Assembly (NCBI RefSeq): GCF_001884045.1
Contig: NZ_MACF01000072.1
Coordinates: 1 to 64,000, forward strand
DNA: 64,000 nt
Reading direction: 5' to 3'
From: Bacillus mobilis
GTDB lineage: Bacteria > Bacillota > Bacilli > Bacillales > Bacillaceae_G
Shown: positions 8,507 to 16,164 of the stretch, one piece after another
Layout: the number at the start of each line of letters is the position of its first letter
How positions within the stretch are numbered: the stretch's first letter is position 1
Program-made: the position numbers and the translations under genes
The notes under the pieces: generated by a model
The model's database searches: none
What the model saw: only the letters and a program-made list of their open reading frames with translations
Told to the model about the DNA's origin: nothing

Positions 8507-8818
8507 TTAGCCCCCAAATCCTCCCTTTGCACCGCTCCCAATTCCACCTTTAAATTCCGCAGACGATTGATACGATTTAAACGCCGATGAATTTTTAAAA
8601 GCGGATTTATTTTGATAGTATCTCCCACCATAGAAATAATGCCCACGATAACCTGAACTACTATCATCACACTGCCATACCCCAAGTTCATCATCCCAAT
8701 CCCAATCTGAACAACTAGTATCATTCGGTTTTGAGGGAAGATCTTGTGCGCAGCCAAATAAGGTGCCAGTCATTAAAGACGTTACGACACCACCTACTAG
8801 CCATTTCGTTTTTGTCAC
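8507..8818 (-). CDS. Small glycine-rich lipoprotein
   Basis: Starting at GTG (8818), with GGGGAG upstream, the product has about 103 residues. An N-terminal signal WLVGGVVTSLMTGTLFGC ends in a lipobox (LFGC), so it is expected to be lipid-anchored after cleavage at Cys. The mature part is rich in Ser, Asp, Trp and Tyr (SDWDWDDELGVWQCDD) and ends GGIGSGAKGGFGG. It is the first gene of the ligase/DUF350 operon. A 16-residue longer in-frame start at 8866 has no good RBS. I recognise no named family. Confidence 0.7.
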   Translation of the reverse strand: MTKTKWLVGGVVTSLMTGTLFGCAQDLPSKPNDTSCSDWDWDDELGVWQCDDSSSGYRGHYFYGGRYYQNKSAFKNSSAFKSYQSSAEFKGGIGSGAKGGFGG

Positions 8819-8900
8819 CTTCGCACTCCCCTTTTTAAATTCTATTTCTATTATATAGGATGGCATGATAAAGTAGAAGAAAAAGGAAGAAGAGGATAAA

Positions 8901-9350
8901 ATGCGCTTAGAATATCGACTTAATGATGAAACGAAAAGGTATCCTGCTTTATGGAACTACGCAAATATTTCTAATTCTGAAATTATCGCACGCATGACTT
9001 GTGAATATTTTATAAAAGATAAAAATACATATGTTGTTACTGCAACTTCAGTAGATCCAGACGGAACAGCAGTTATATATATTCAGCAAGAAACCTTTTC
9101 TAATGATCCTTCAGATCCTACTTACTTCCACATCGGTTTTGAAATTAGAGAGCTAAAGGATACGAGTTCAAACTTAATTGAAAGTAAAGATGTATGGAAC
9201 TATGAAGAAATTTTACCATCTCTTCATTCAGATATTATATATATTAAGCGCGACGGCACGCATATGGAGTTCACTTTAGATTCAAGAGAGATTGATGAAG
9301 ACAGAAAGTGCTATATTTATTATGGAAATTTCACGGGTGAGTCGAGATAA
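8901..9350 (+). CDS. Uncharacterised protein (149 aa)
   Basis: It is an acidic, soluble protein with alternating beta-rich stretches (IIARMTCEYFIKDKNTYVVTA, AVIYIQQETF) and no signal peptide or membrane helix. RBS GGAAGAAGAGGATAAAATG precedes it. It is divergent from the lipoprotein operon. Its TAA stop is the second to fourth base of a bcr-type repeat (9347-9470), so the repeat was inserted at or created the end of the reading frame. I recognise no family. Confidence 0.65.
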   Translation: MRLEYRLNDETKRYPALWNYANISNSEIIARMTCEYFIKDKNTYVVTATSVDPDGTAVIYIQQETFSNDPSDPTYFHIGFEIRELKDTSSNLIESKDVWNYEEILPSLHSDIIYIKRDGTHMEFTLDSREIDEDRKCYIYYGNFTGESR

Positions 9351-9470
9351 AGTGAAACTTTAATCAGCCCTCACTAATCGGACTTTTATGGGCAGGCCGA
9401 CCCCCACCTAACTTCTTTGCTTTCGCTACATTTTGAGGTGGGGGTCTTACCGCCCATTAAAGCGGGATAA
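9347..9470. repeat. bcr-type dispersed repeat, copy 2 (shortened)
   Basis: The same termini as copy 1 are present (ATAAAGTGAAACTTTAATCA to AAAGCGGGATAA), and the second hairpin is intact. The first hairpin (about 31 bp) is missing, which leaves 124 bp. The first TAA ends the upstream gene. Confidence 0.8.
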
Positions 9471-9490
9471 CATGGATACATTTATGCAAC

Positions 9491-9524
9491 AAAAAAACCT
9501 TACGTATAAAACGTAAGGTTTTTA
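9491..9524 (-). terminator. Terminator after the tandem RNAs
   Basis: AACCTTACGT and ACGTAAGGTT form a perfect 10-bp stem. On the minus strand a run of seven T follows; the plus strand also has a short T run. It ends the second RNA copy. Confidence 0.85.
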
Positions 9525-9710
9525 TTTAGCCCCACATATGCCGTTCTCTCTAGATGTCCATAAACCTGCTCTCACAGGTGGATGCTCTCACAAATGTTTG
9601 TAACTTCCTTCTTAAAAAGATGGCATGTTAGCTACATTTAAATATTGAACTTCCATATTAAACTTATTGGTTTAAGACATACATAAGCTACGTACACCGT
9701 AGGAATTTTA
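9525..9710 (-). ncRNA. 6S-like structured RNA, second of a tandem pair
   Basis: About 185 nt, read on the minus strand, and clearly related to the copy at 9725-9924. The 5' end CCTACGGTGT pairs with the 3' end (GCAT, one bulged A, TGTGGG). The equivalent pairs in the other copy are changed in a compensating way (A-U here, G-C there). A small hairpin ACCTG-UGAGAG-CAGGT sits in the 3' half. The 5' bubble carries TCTTAAACCAAT where the other copy has TCTAAAACCGAT. A long closing stem, a large internal bubble and a terminal hairpin are the layout of 6S RNA (SsrS), which binds RNA polymerase. A strong terminator follows. The 6S identity rests on layout and short motifs only. Confidence 0.5.
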
Positions 9711-9724
9711 TATAATGTTAGTTG

Positions 9725-9924
9725 AAATAAGACCCCCGCACGTGCCGCTCCTCGTAAATGTCCAAAAACCCGCTACTCGCAGGTGGATGCCCTCACAGTT
9801 ACCGTACATCTTCCTCCACTAGGAAGGCTTGATGATGGTCGCTAAATATTGAGCTTCCGTATAACTAACATCGGTTTTAGACATAAATAAGTTACGTACA
9901 CCGCAGGATGTATTATTTACTTGT
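9725..9924 (-). ncRNA. 6S-like structured RNA, first of a tandem pair
   Basis: About 200 nt on the minus strand. The closing stem pairs AAATAA/TTATTT and CCTGCGGTGT with GCAC-G-TGCGGG. The internal hairpins CTTCC-tagt-GGAGG and ACCTGC-gagta-GCGGGT are conserved in the second copy. The 5' bubble reads CTAAAACCGATGTT, close to the CUGAGCCGAU product-RNA start region of E. coli 6S. A promoter with extended -10 TGTGATAAT (9931-9936) and weak -35 TTTACA (9952-9957) puts the start near 9924. No ORF explains the conservation between copies. It may be 6S RNA or another structured regulator. Confidence 0.55.
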
Positions 9925-10028
9925 CGTTATATTATCACATTGTTTCCAATGTGTAAAATACAAAGTTTTTCGAGCAATTTCTTGCTTGTGACCTTATTTT
10001 AATACAAATTATTTTTGCATGCAAGTGA

Positions 10029-10862
10029 TTAATCTTCTTCTTTTGCAATTTGATTTTCTGGGTAAGAAATCCAATCACTCCAGCTACCTGCATACAATTT
10101 AACATTTTGGAATCCAGCTAATTTCAATGCAAGAATATTTGGACATGCTGTAACGCCAGAACCACAATATACAATTGTTTCCTTATCTTTCGAAAGATTT
10201 TGGAATCGTTCTTGTTGCTCAGCTTCATTCTTAAATTGTCCTGATTGGACAATTCCATCCTTCCAAAAATAGTTTACTGCTGTTGGAATATGTCCCGCTT
10301 TTGGATCCACAAGTTCCTCTACACCAGCATACCGTTTTGGCTCTCTAGAATCAATTAACGTAACATTTGCACCTGCATGAATATTCGCTCTCACCGTTTC
10401 CATCGTTACAAGCATATGATCTTGTACATTTGCTTTGAATGCTTTCCGTTTAGCAACAGGAATTTCCGTTGTTATCGGTAGTCCATTCTCTTTCCAAGCT
10501 GGAAATCCGCCATCTAATATATATACTTTCTCATGTCCTACATAGTTTAATAACCACCAGAGACGAGAAGCATTTGCACCTGCTTGACTGTCATATGCAA
10601 TTACTGTCGTATGTTCATCAATACCAGCTTGCGAAAGCTTGTCTGCAAACGCCTCAATATGCGGCAATGGATGGCGACCACCATGTTCTGTTACAGGACT
10701 TGATAAATCTAAATTTAAATCAAAATATAACGCATGAAGAATATGTTCTTCCTCATACTTTTCTCTACCCCAATTAGGATTCGCTAAATCAAAACGACAA
10801 TCGATTATACGGACATTCTCATCTTCTATATGCTCACGTAACCATTCGACTGTAACTATCAT
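10029..10862 (-). CDS. Sulfurtransferase with tandem rhodanese domains
   Basis: The 277-aa protein has two rhodanese domains. The N-terminal one (RIIDCRFDL through LDGGFPAW) is inactive-like. The C-terminal one has the active-site loop YCGSGVTACPN with the catalytic Cys. CGSGVT is the 3-mercaptopyruvate/thiosulfate sulfurtransferase (SseA-type) signature. It transfers sulfane sulfur to cyanide or thiol acceptors in the cytoplasm. It begins 2 bases after the YpbS gene ends, so the two are one operon. The tandem RNAs lie downstream. Confidence 0.88.
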   Translation of the reverse strand: MIVTVEWLREHIEDENVRIIDCRFDLANPNWGREKYEEEHILHALYFDLNLDLSSPVTEHGGRHPLPHIEAFADKLSQAGIDEHTTVIAYDSQAGANASRLWWLLNYVGHEKVYILDGGFPAWKENGLPITTEIPVAKRKAFKANVQDHMLVTMETVRANIHAGANVTLIDSREPKRYAGVEELVDPKAGHIPTAVNYFWKDGIVQSGQFKNEAEQQERFQNLSKDKETIVYCGSGVTACPNILALKLAGFQNVKLYAGSWSDWISYPENQIAKEED

Positions 10863-10864
10863 CT

Positions 10865-11137
10865 TTAACGACCTTCTTTCTCTTGCAAACGACTTACATA
10901 CTCCATAACCATTTCTTCTGTAACATATTTACGCTGCAAGGTAACACCATTTTTTGCAAGATCATTAATTTGCTTTGTTACAACATTAATGACATCAACC
11001 GAAAATTCTTTCCCATTTGACGCAAGAGATACGGCTGCTTCAATAGCTGCTTCACGCTGCGCATCTAATTGTAAACATGCTTTTACACTTTCATTTTGTT
11101 TACGAGAATGTGCTGTAATTGCTTTATGTACTTCCAT
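10865..11137 (-). CDS. ypbS: YpbS family protein (DUF2533)
   Basis: This 90-aa helical protein begins MEVHKAITAHSRKQNESVK and has the length and pattern of B. subtilis YpbS/DUF2533. It shows no catalytic motif. It is co-directional with the sulfurtransferase. In B. subtilis ypbS is also next to the dynamin gene ypbR. Function is unknown. Confidence 0.75.
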   Translation of the reverse strand: MEVHKAITAHSRKQNESVKACLQLDAQREAAIEAAVSLASNGKEFSVDVINVVTKQINDLAKNGVTLQRKYVTEEMVMEYVSRLQEKEGR

Positions 11138-11167
11138 CTTCTCTTCCCCCTAAATAAGTTATACGTT

Positions 11168-11626
11168 CTAATTCAATTCCATTGCAAGCCGAATCATATC
11201 ACGGCATACAATCCCATTTTCAATAATCTCTTCTTCATAATGCTTCGAAAAGTAATCAAAATCAATAGAAAAAATACGAAATCCACATTTTTGATATAAA
11301 GCAATTTGTGAAACACTAGAATTGCCTGTACCAACTTCAAGTTTTGACATACCATATCCTTTAGCAGTTTCTATGGCATGACTTATTAGCTTCTTCCCAA
11401 TACCTTTTCCTTGCAAATGCTCTACAACCGCAATATTCATAATCTCCATCGTCTTCGGCCTTGTTTCCAAAAGAACATATACACCGATAACACGCTCCTC
11501 TTGCTTAGCTACATATGTTAAGCCTCTTTGTACATATGCATCAATTTGCCCCTCACTTGGATCAGCAAGCAATAATAAAGGTTTCGGTATAGCTTCTTTC
11601 GAAACATACTCTATTACTACACTCAT
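11168..11626 (-). CDS. GNAT family N-acetyltransferase
   Basis: The 152-aa single-domain protein has motif A as VVEHLQGKGIGKKLISHAIE (acetyl-CoA pyrophosphate loop Q/RxxGxG/A), then LEVGTGNSSVSQIALYQKCGF typical of GNAT motif B. The substrate is unknown. RBS AAAGGGGAATTTTTTATG precedes it. It is probably in the same transcript as ypbS. Confidence 0.85.
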   Translation of the reverse strand: MSVVIEYVSKEAIPKPLLLLADPSEGQIDAYVQRGLTYVAKQEERVIGVYVLLETRPKTMEIMNIAVVEHLQGKGIGKKLISHAIETAKGYGMSKLEVGTGNSSVSQIALYQKCGFRIFSIDFDYFSKHYEEEIIENGIVCRDMIRLAMELN

Positions 11627-11698
11627 AAAAAATTCCCCTTTCCCTATTGTTCTAATCCCTCCTTGTCTACCATAAGTAATAGAAAGGAGGGATTCACC

Positions 11699-11953
11699 AT
11701 GGACAACAATGAGAAAAAATGCAACGTCATCTCTATTGATGGAAAGAAGAAGAAAAGCGACACGTATTCCTATCCAAAATTAGTAGTAGAAAACAAAACA
11801 TATGAATTTTCTTCATTCGTCTTATGCGGTGAAACACCAGACGGCAGACGACTCGTTCTTACTCATATGATTTCTACCGATGAATTTGCTGGGTTTGTCA
11901 AATCTTTAGATACAGTACTGCAAAAGAAAATTGAACGAATCTTTTTCTCATAA
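11699..11953 (+). CDS. Uncharacterised small protein (84 aa)
   Basis: The start is the ATG at 11699 (MDNNEKKCNVISIDGKKKK), with RBS AAAGGAGGG 7 bases upstream. A longer in-frame start at 11663 has no RBS. It is a soluble, basic-then-mixed protein with no recognised motif. It is convergent with dynA, with only 3 bases between the stop codons and no terminator visible in between. Confidence 0.7.
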   Translation: MDNNEKKCNVISIDGKKKKSDTYSYPKLVVENKTYEFSSFVLCGETPDGRRLVLTHMISTDEFAGFVKSLDTVLQKKIERIFFS

Positions 11954-11956
11954 CAA

Positions 11957-14900
11957 TTAAATCACATAAATTTCTTTTTCAATCTCCACTAACTGCTTTT
12001 GCAATTGTTCTTTACTTTGTTCATATAGTGATACATCAATCGTTTCCGCTAATGCAAATAATATACTTTCATAGTAGTTCATCACATCTTGCTGCATCAC
12101 TTTTTGGAATAAGTTCCATTTCATATCCCATTCTTGCTCATAATGATGAACAAATAAATCTTTTTCATCAGCTACATAGTTTGATACGAAAGGCTCTAAT
12201 ACAACTTTAGCCTCTTCTTGCATGAAAGCTTTATCATTTTTTTCAAAAAAGCTTTTTTCATTTTTAAAATGTGCCAATGCTTTTTTGAAATCTTTTATTT
12301 CAACTGAAGGGAACGGTTCTTTATGTGTAATATCTTTATATTCATAATCCACTGTTCCACTCATAGAAATTGATTCATTTTCTACTTTACAGTTCACCAC
12401 AATTTCATTCTTTGCACGTTTCATCGCTTCATCTATCCATTTTTCAAGGCGTAATGATGTCGCACGCATTTCTTGTAATAAATCATGCTGAATAAATGCT
12501 ACTAATTCCATAACGCACTGTTGCAACTGTACTTTCACATTTCCATCCGTTCGAAGGGATGCTGGATTAATAAATTCAGTAAACACATCGTTATAGCGTA
12601 GGAATAGACGCTGTTGCACGTAATACAGCAATTCTTTCACTTCATTTTGCATCGCCTGCTCTTCAGCAAGCACACTATATGATGAAATAATATGAAGTAG
12701 CTGATCACGCTCTGCTTCATATTTTTTCGTTTGCTTCTCTTTCTCTTCATTCCCTTGCTTTGCACCATTTATCATATTTACTAAAAGCTGATCTGCTCCT
12801 TGCAATGCACCATATAAAGCATGAACAGATACGAGCATTAAATCTCTCATCATAAAGGATGTAAATGATTCCTCGAACTTCGCAATCCCAGAGTTTTGTA
12901 ATATACCGTACTTTTCTTTTTCAATATTCTTTCCTTGTTTCTCTTCAAGCGCACATAAACTTGAAATTGCGAATAAACGTGGATTTCTAATACCGTATTG
13001 CAGTAGCTGGTCTGCGATATACCCTTTTACCATTTCAAGTTCTTCTTCAGACTCTGCTAAATCGGCCGCATTAATTAAGAAGAACATTTTATCAAGAGCA
13101 AACGTATCCTTTACACGACCAAGCTGGATTAAGAATTCACGGTCAGCACGAGAGAACACATGATTATAATACGTTACAAATAAAATAGCATCCGCGTTTT
13201 TAATATACTGGAACGCAACGTCCGTATGGCGGGCGTTAATAGAATCCGCTCCAGGTGTGTCTACAAGCGCTACTCCTTGCCTTGTTAAAGCACAATCATA
13301 ATACAGCTCCATGTACTCAACAAAACATGATTTTTCTTCATTCGCTACATAATCAGCAAACTCTTCTAACGTAACTTGTACTTGCTCTCCTAAATGAGCA
13401 GAAACCGTATCATACCCTTTTTGTACCGCTCGTAAAAAACTAAATGTTGTTTTTTGCTTCCCAGTTGGTGAAGGATATTTCATAACTTTATCAATTTGTG
13501 CTAACGCTTCATCTAACGTAGTAATCTCATAATGAAACAGCTTATAAACAGCTTTCATATCTTCTAATAGAGCTTGCTTTGATTTAAATTGAACGATTAC
13601 TGTTCCATGTGGTTTTTCCTCTGTAACTGGCAAAATTTGATTGATCGTTGCCGTCGTCGGATTTGGCGACACAGGAAGTACCTTCTCACCAAGCAATGCA
13701 TTGGCAAATGATGATTTCCCAGCACTAAAAGCTCCGAATAACGCTACTGTAAATTGTTTCGTTTCCACACGACGCCTTTTTTCTATTACCTCTTGTTGTA
13801 CGTGTTTCAGCGCTGGCAATGGCTCTAATATCGTTTCAGCTTTCTTCACTTTCTCTAATATACGCTGAATATTTAAAGCTGCCGTTCCTTTTATCTCTTC
13901 CTCACGGGCCATTACGTTACTGTTTACGCTTTCCTGTTCTTGTAGTGTGAATTTCTCACTAACAATTTGTGTTTTACTTTGCAATATCTCCTCTATTTGC
14001 AATCCTTCTGGTGTAGCAATACGCTCGTGCCAAACATTTTGCAAATAACTTTCATATGCCTCCAAATTGTTACTGTATTGCAACTTCGTTTCTTTTGCTG
14101 TTTGCAACATCGTATATTTTTCTATCTCTTCTTCAATACGAGTAACTTCTTCCTTCACCTTTTGCTTTAAAACAACTGCACTTTTATCAAAAATTTGCTG
14201 TGCTTTTGTAAAATAACGTTTCTTCAGTTCATTCGCTACATCCGCTGTATAAAGAAGTAAGTAATCACCTGTGAAACCTGCACCTTGCTTAATGACTTCA
14301 GCTAACATTTCTGGCCTAAAAGCAATTTCTAAAGCATATATGTCTTTCCCAATTTCCTCTGTAAACAATCCTTCTTCCTTTAAGAAGGTAACAATAAATT
14401 CTTTCACATGGAAATCAAGTTGCGTTTCAACAATCTTTTGTAAGGCAGAATAAAAGGCATCTAAACGTCTCTGCTTTTCTTGCTCCGTCTTTCCTTTCGC
14501 AAATAGCAAACCGACCTTAAACTTAGTTAATTTCGTTTCTAAATACGCATTTGCCAATTCTCTCATTTCAAATGGCATTAAATACGCGTTATCTAATATA
14601 GCTTGTAAGCCTTTTATAAATTCGTTTCTCACGTGAGACTCTTTACTAGCCTCGTGATGTTTAATTTCCGTTAGCTCTTCTTTCTTTTCCACTATCTCTG
14701 AGATGGAAAGCGGTGATGCTAACTCTTCCTCATATTTCAAAAGAGCTTTTTCATTTTCAGAAAGAATAAATGAGAAATGTTCCCCCATTAAATATTCTGT
14801 TTCTCGCTCCATTCCATCTCTTACATACTGCTCTTTTTCTTTCATAATAGAAGTAATTAATGTTTCTAAGCTTCCAATTTCATTATGTGTATGGTTCATC

Positions 14901-15616
14901 ATTCGTAATGAAGTATAATACACTCCATCTACTTCAATATCCCAGTTAGAGAACGATTGTTTTACACTATCTTTATAATCCTCAAACGATAATTCATTTT
15001 CTTTATGTTTATCTATTTGATTTACAACGAGATAAACCGTTTTATTACGTTGTTTCAATTCTTTAACAAATTGTAAATTCACTTCCGATTGGACGTGATT
15101 ATAATCCATCATATAAAAAATTACGTCTGCTAGATGCAGCGTTGATTCTGTCGCTAGTTGGTGGGCATCATCTGTTGAATCAATCCCTGGTGTATCAACT
15201 AACATAACACCCTCAGGAATTGGCGCATCATTCCGATAAATGTGAACACCAATTACCTCATCACCGTCTTTACAAATTTGTTTTAATTCTTCAGCTGAAT
15301 ATGCACCGTCATACTCGTACTGTTCTCCAGATTTAACCGTTACAACAACACGATCCATCCCTTTTTCAATTTTGACAACGTTAGCGCTTGTCGGAATTGG
15401 ACTTGTCGGTAACAACTGCGCTTTATATAGATGATTCATCATCGTTGATTTCCCTGCAGAGAAGTGACCGCAGAACGCAATCATAAGCTGCTCTTGCTTA
15501 TATTTTTGAATCACCTCAAACAACTTTAAACTATTCTCTGCATCGCCGTGTTTTTGCCACTCTTCATAAAAACAAACAAGTTTTTTCATACCGTTTGTCT
15601 GTACTATGTTTGTCAT
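11957..15616 (-). CDS. dynA: Bacterial dynamin-like protein DynA (double GTPase)
   Basis: From the ATG at 15616 the product has 1219 aa, close to B. subtilis DynA (YpbR, 1193 aa). It is an internal fusion of two dynamin units. The first has P-loop GHFSAGKSTMMNHL, switch LVDTPGIDSTDD and VNQIDKHK. The second has P-loop FGAFSAGKSSFANALLG, LVDTPGADSINARH and INAADLAE. Long coiled-coil helices follow each GTPase. DynA tethers and fuses membranes and protects against phage and membrane stress in B. subtilis. The 25-residue longer open frame (to 15691) reads into a degenerate repeat relic and is unlikely to be translated. Confidence 0.92.
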   Translation of the reverse strand: MTNIVQTNGMKKLVCFYEEWQKHGDAENSLKLFEVIQKYKQEQLMIAFCGHFSAGKSTMMNHLYKAQLLPTSPIPTSANVVKIEKGMDRVVVTVKSGEQYEYDGAYSAEELKQICKDGDEVIGVHIYRNDAPIPEGVMLVDTPGIDSTDDAHQLATESTLHLADVIFYMMDYNHVQSEVNLQFVKELKQRNKTVYLVVNQIDKHKENELSFEDYKDSVKQSFSNWDIEVDGVYYTSLRMMNHTHNEIGSLETLITSIMKEKEQYVRDGMERETEYLMGEHFSFILSENEKALLKYEEELASPLSISEIVEKKEELTEIKHHEASKESHVRNEFIKGLQAILDNAYLMPFEMRELANAYLETKLTKFKVGLLFAKGKTEQEKQRRLDAFYSALQKIVETQLDFHVKEFIVTFLKEEGLFTEEIGKDIYALEIAFRPEMLAEVIKQGAGFTGDYLLLYTADVANELKKRYFTKAQQIFDKSAVVLKQKVKEEVTRIEEEIEKYTMLQTAKETKLQYSNNLEAYESYLQNVWHERIATPEGLQIEEILQSKTQIVSEKFTLQEQESVNSNVMAREEEIKGTAALNIQRILEKVKKAETILEPLPALKHVQQEVIEKRRRVETKQFTVALFGAFSAGKSSFANALLGEKVLPVSPNPTTATINQILPVTEEKPHGTVIVQFKSKQALLEDMKAVYKLFHYEITTLDEALAQIDKVMKYPSPTGKQKTTFSFLRAVQKGYDTVSAHLGEQVQVTLEEFADYVANEEKSCFVEYMELYYDCALTRQGVALVDTPGADSINARHTDVAFQYIKNADAILFVTYYNHVFSRADREFLIQLGRVKDTFALDKMFFLINAADLAESEEELEMVKGYIADQLLQYGIRNPRLFAISSLCALEEKQGKNIEKEKYGILQNSGIAKFEESFTSFMMRDLMLVSVHALYGALQGADQLLVNMINGAKQGNEEKEKQTKKYEAERDQLLHIISSYSVLAEEQAMQNEVKELLYYVQQRLFLRYNDVFTEFINPASLRTDGNVKVQLQQCVMELVAFIQHDLLQEMRATSLRLEKWIDEAMKRAKNEIVVNCKVENESISMSGTVDYEYKDITHKEPFPSVEIKDFKKALAHFKNEKSFFEKNDKAFMQEEAKVVLEPFVSNYVADEKDLFVHHYEQEWDMKWNLFQKVMQQDVMNYYESILFALAETIDVSLYEQSKEQLQKQLVEIEKEIYVI

Positions 15617-15664
15617 CCCCTTGTTCCCCTTTATCCAAGATGTATATACTTTCCCCGCTATTTG

Positions 15665-15719
15665 CGAGTTCATAATCATTAGGAGATACATCCCCTCATT
15701 GATTACAGTTTCACTTTAC
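15665..15719. repeat. Relic of a bcr-type repeat (minus orientation)
   Basis: On the minus strand AAAGTGAAACTGTAATCAATG is followed by GAGGGGATGTATCTCC and TAATGATTATGA. It resembles the first 50 bases, including the first hairpin, of the repeats at 4216 and 46109, with mismatches. The 3' part is missing. It lies about 50 bases upstream of the dynA start. Confidence 0.5.
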
Positions 15720-15750
15720 TATCATACTAAATTTTCAGCATATTCTCATT

Positions 15751-15798
15751 AAAAATAAAAAATCCCTTTCATTCTTTTTACAAATGAAAGGGATTTTA
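15751..15798 (-). terminator. Terminator of the small Fur-box gene
   Basis: AAATCCCTTTCATT and its complement form a 14-bp stem with an 8-nt loop, followed on the minus strand by TTTTTTATTTTTAA. It ends the transcript of the 28-aa peptide gene. Confidence 0.85.
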
Positions 15799-15809
15799 TG
15801 TCATATCAC

Positions 15810-15896
15810 TCATTTTGCTGTTCCTACTCCATTTAAAACATGCTTTGCAATAACTGCATATACAGCTACCGTACCTGCTACTAATGCATATACCAT
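15810..15896 (-). CDS. Tiny hydrophobic peptide gene (28 aa) under Fur boxes
   Basis: The frame encodes one membrane helix: MVYALVAGTVAVYAVIAKHV, then LNGVGTAK and a TGA stop. It lies between a promoter with two Fur-box-like palindromes and a strong terminator, which is the structure of a complete small transcription unit. The RBS is modest (AAAGGTTGG). I recognise no named family. Regulation suggests a role in iron starvation; that is inference. Confidence 0.55.
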   Translation of the reverse strand: MVYALVAGTVAVYAVIAKHVLNGVGTAK

Positions 15897-15916
15897 ACTG
15901 ATGCACCAACCTTTTT

Positions 15917-15971
15917 TGATAATGATTATCACTTTTGAATACATTTTATCATTAAAGAGAATCATTATCAA
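15917..15971 (-). promoter_or_regulatory. Promoter with two Fur boxes
   Basis: A perfect 15-mer TGATAATGATTATCA at 15917-15931 matches the Bacillus Fur box (7-1-7). A second site, TGATAATGATTCTCT (minus strand, 15956-15970), has two to three mismatches. The minus-strand promoter TTGATA (15966-15971) - 17 bp - TAAAAT (15943-15948) is bracketed: one box overlaps the -35 and the other lies just after the start site. This arrangement predicts iron-dependent repression. Confidence 0.85.
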
Positions 15972-16164
15972 CACCTTTTATAAAGAAAGCCCCTTATAAG
16001 AAGGAGCTTTACTGCCTGTTTTGAAGAAGGTTAAAACTTGTTGTGCACTCTTATTATATCTCATCTTACATAACTTAATAGTAAAAAAAAATGGAAATCT
16101 CCCCTATACCCTCCACCTTACATTTTGTATAATAAAAGGGAATTACTTAACAAGGAGGAAAATA

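Noticed and set aside
15784-15999. Plus-strand 71-aa ORF over the small Fur-box gene
   Set aside because: The promoter, Fur boxes and terminator all point to the minus strand, and no RBS supports this frame.
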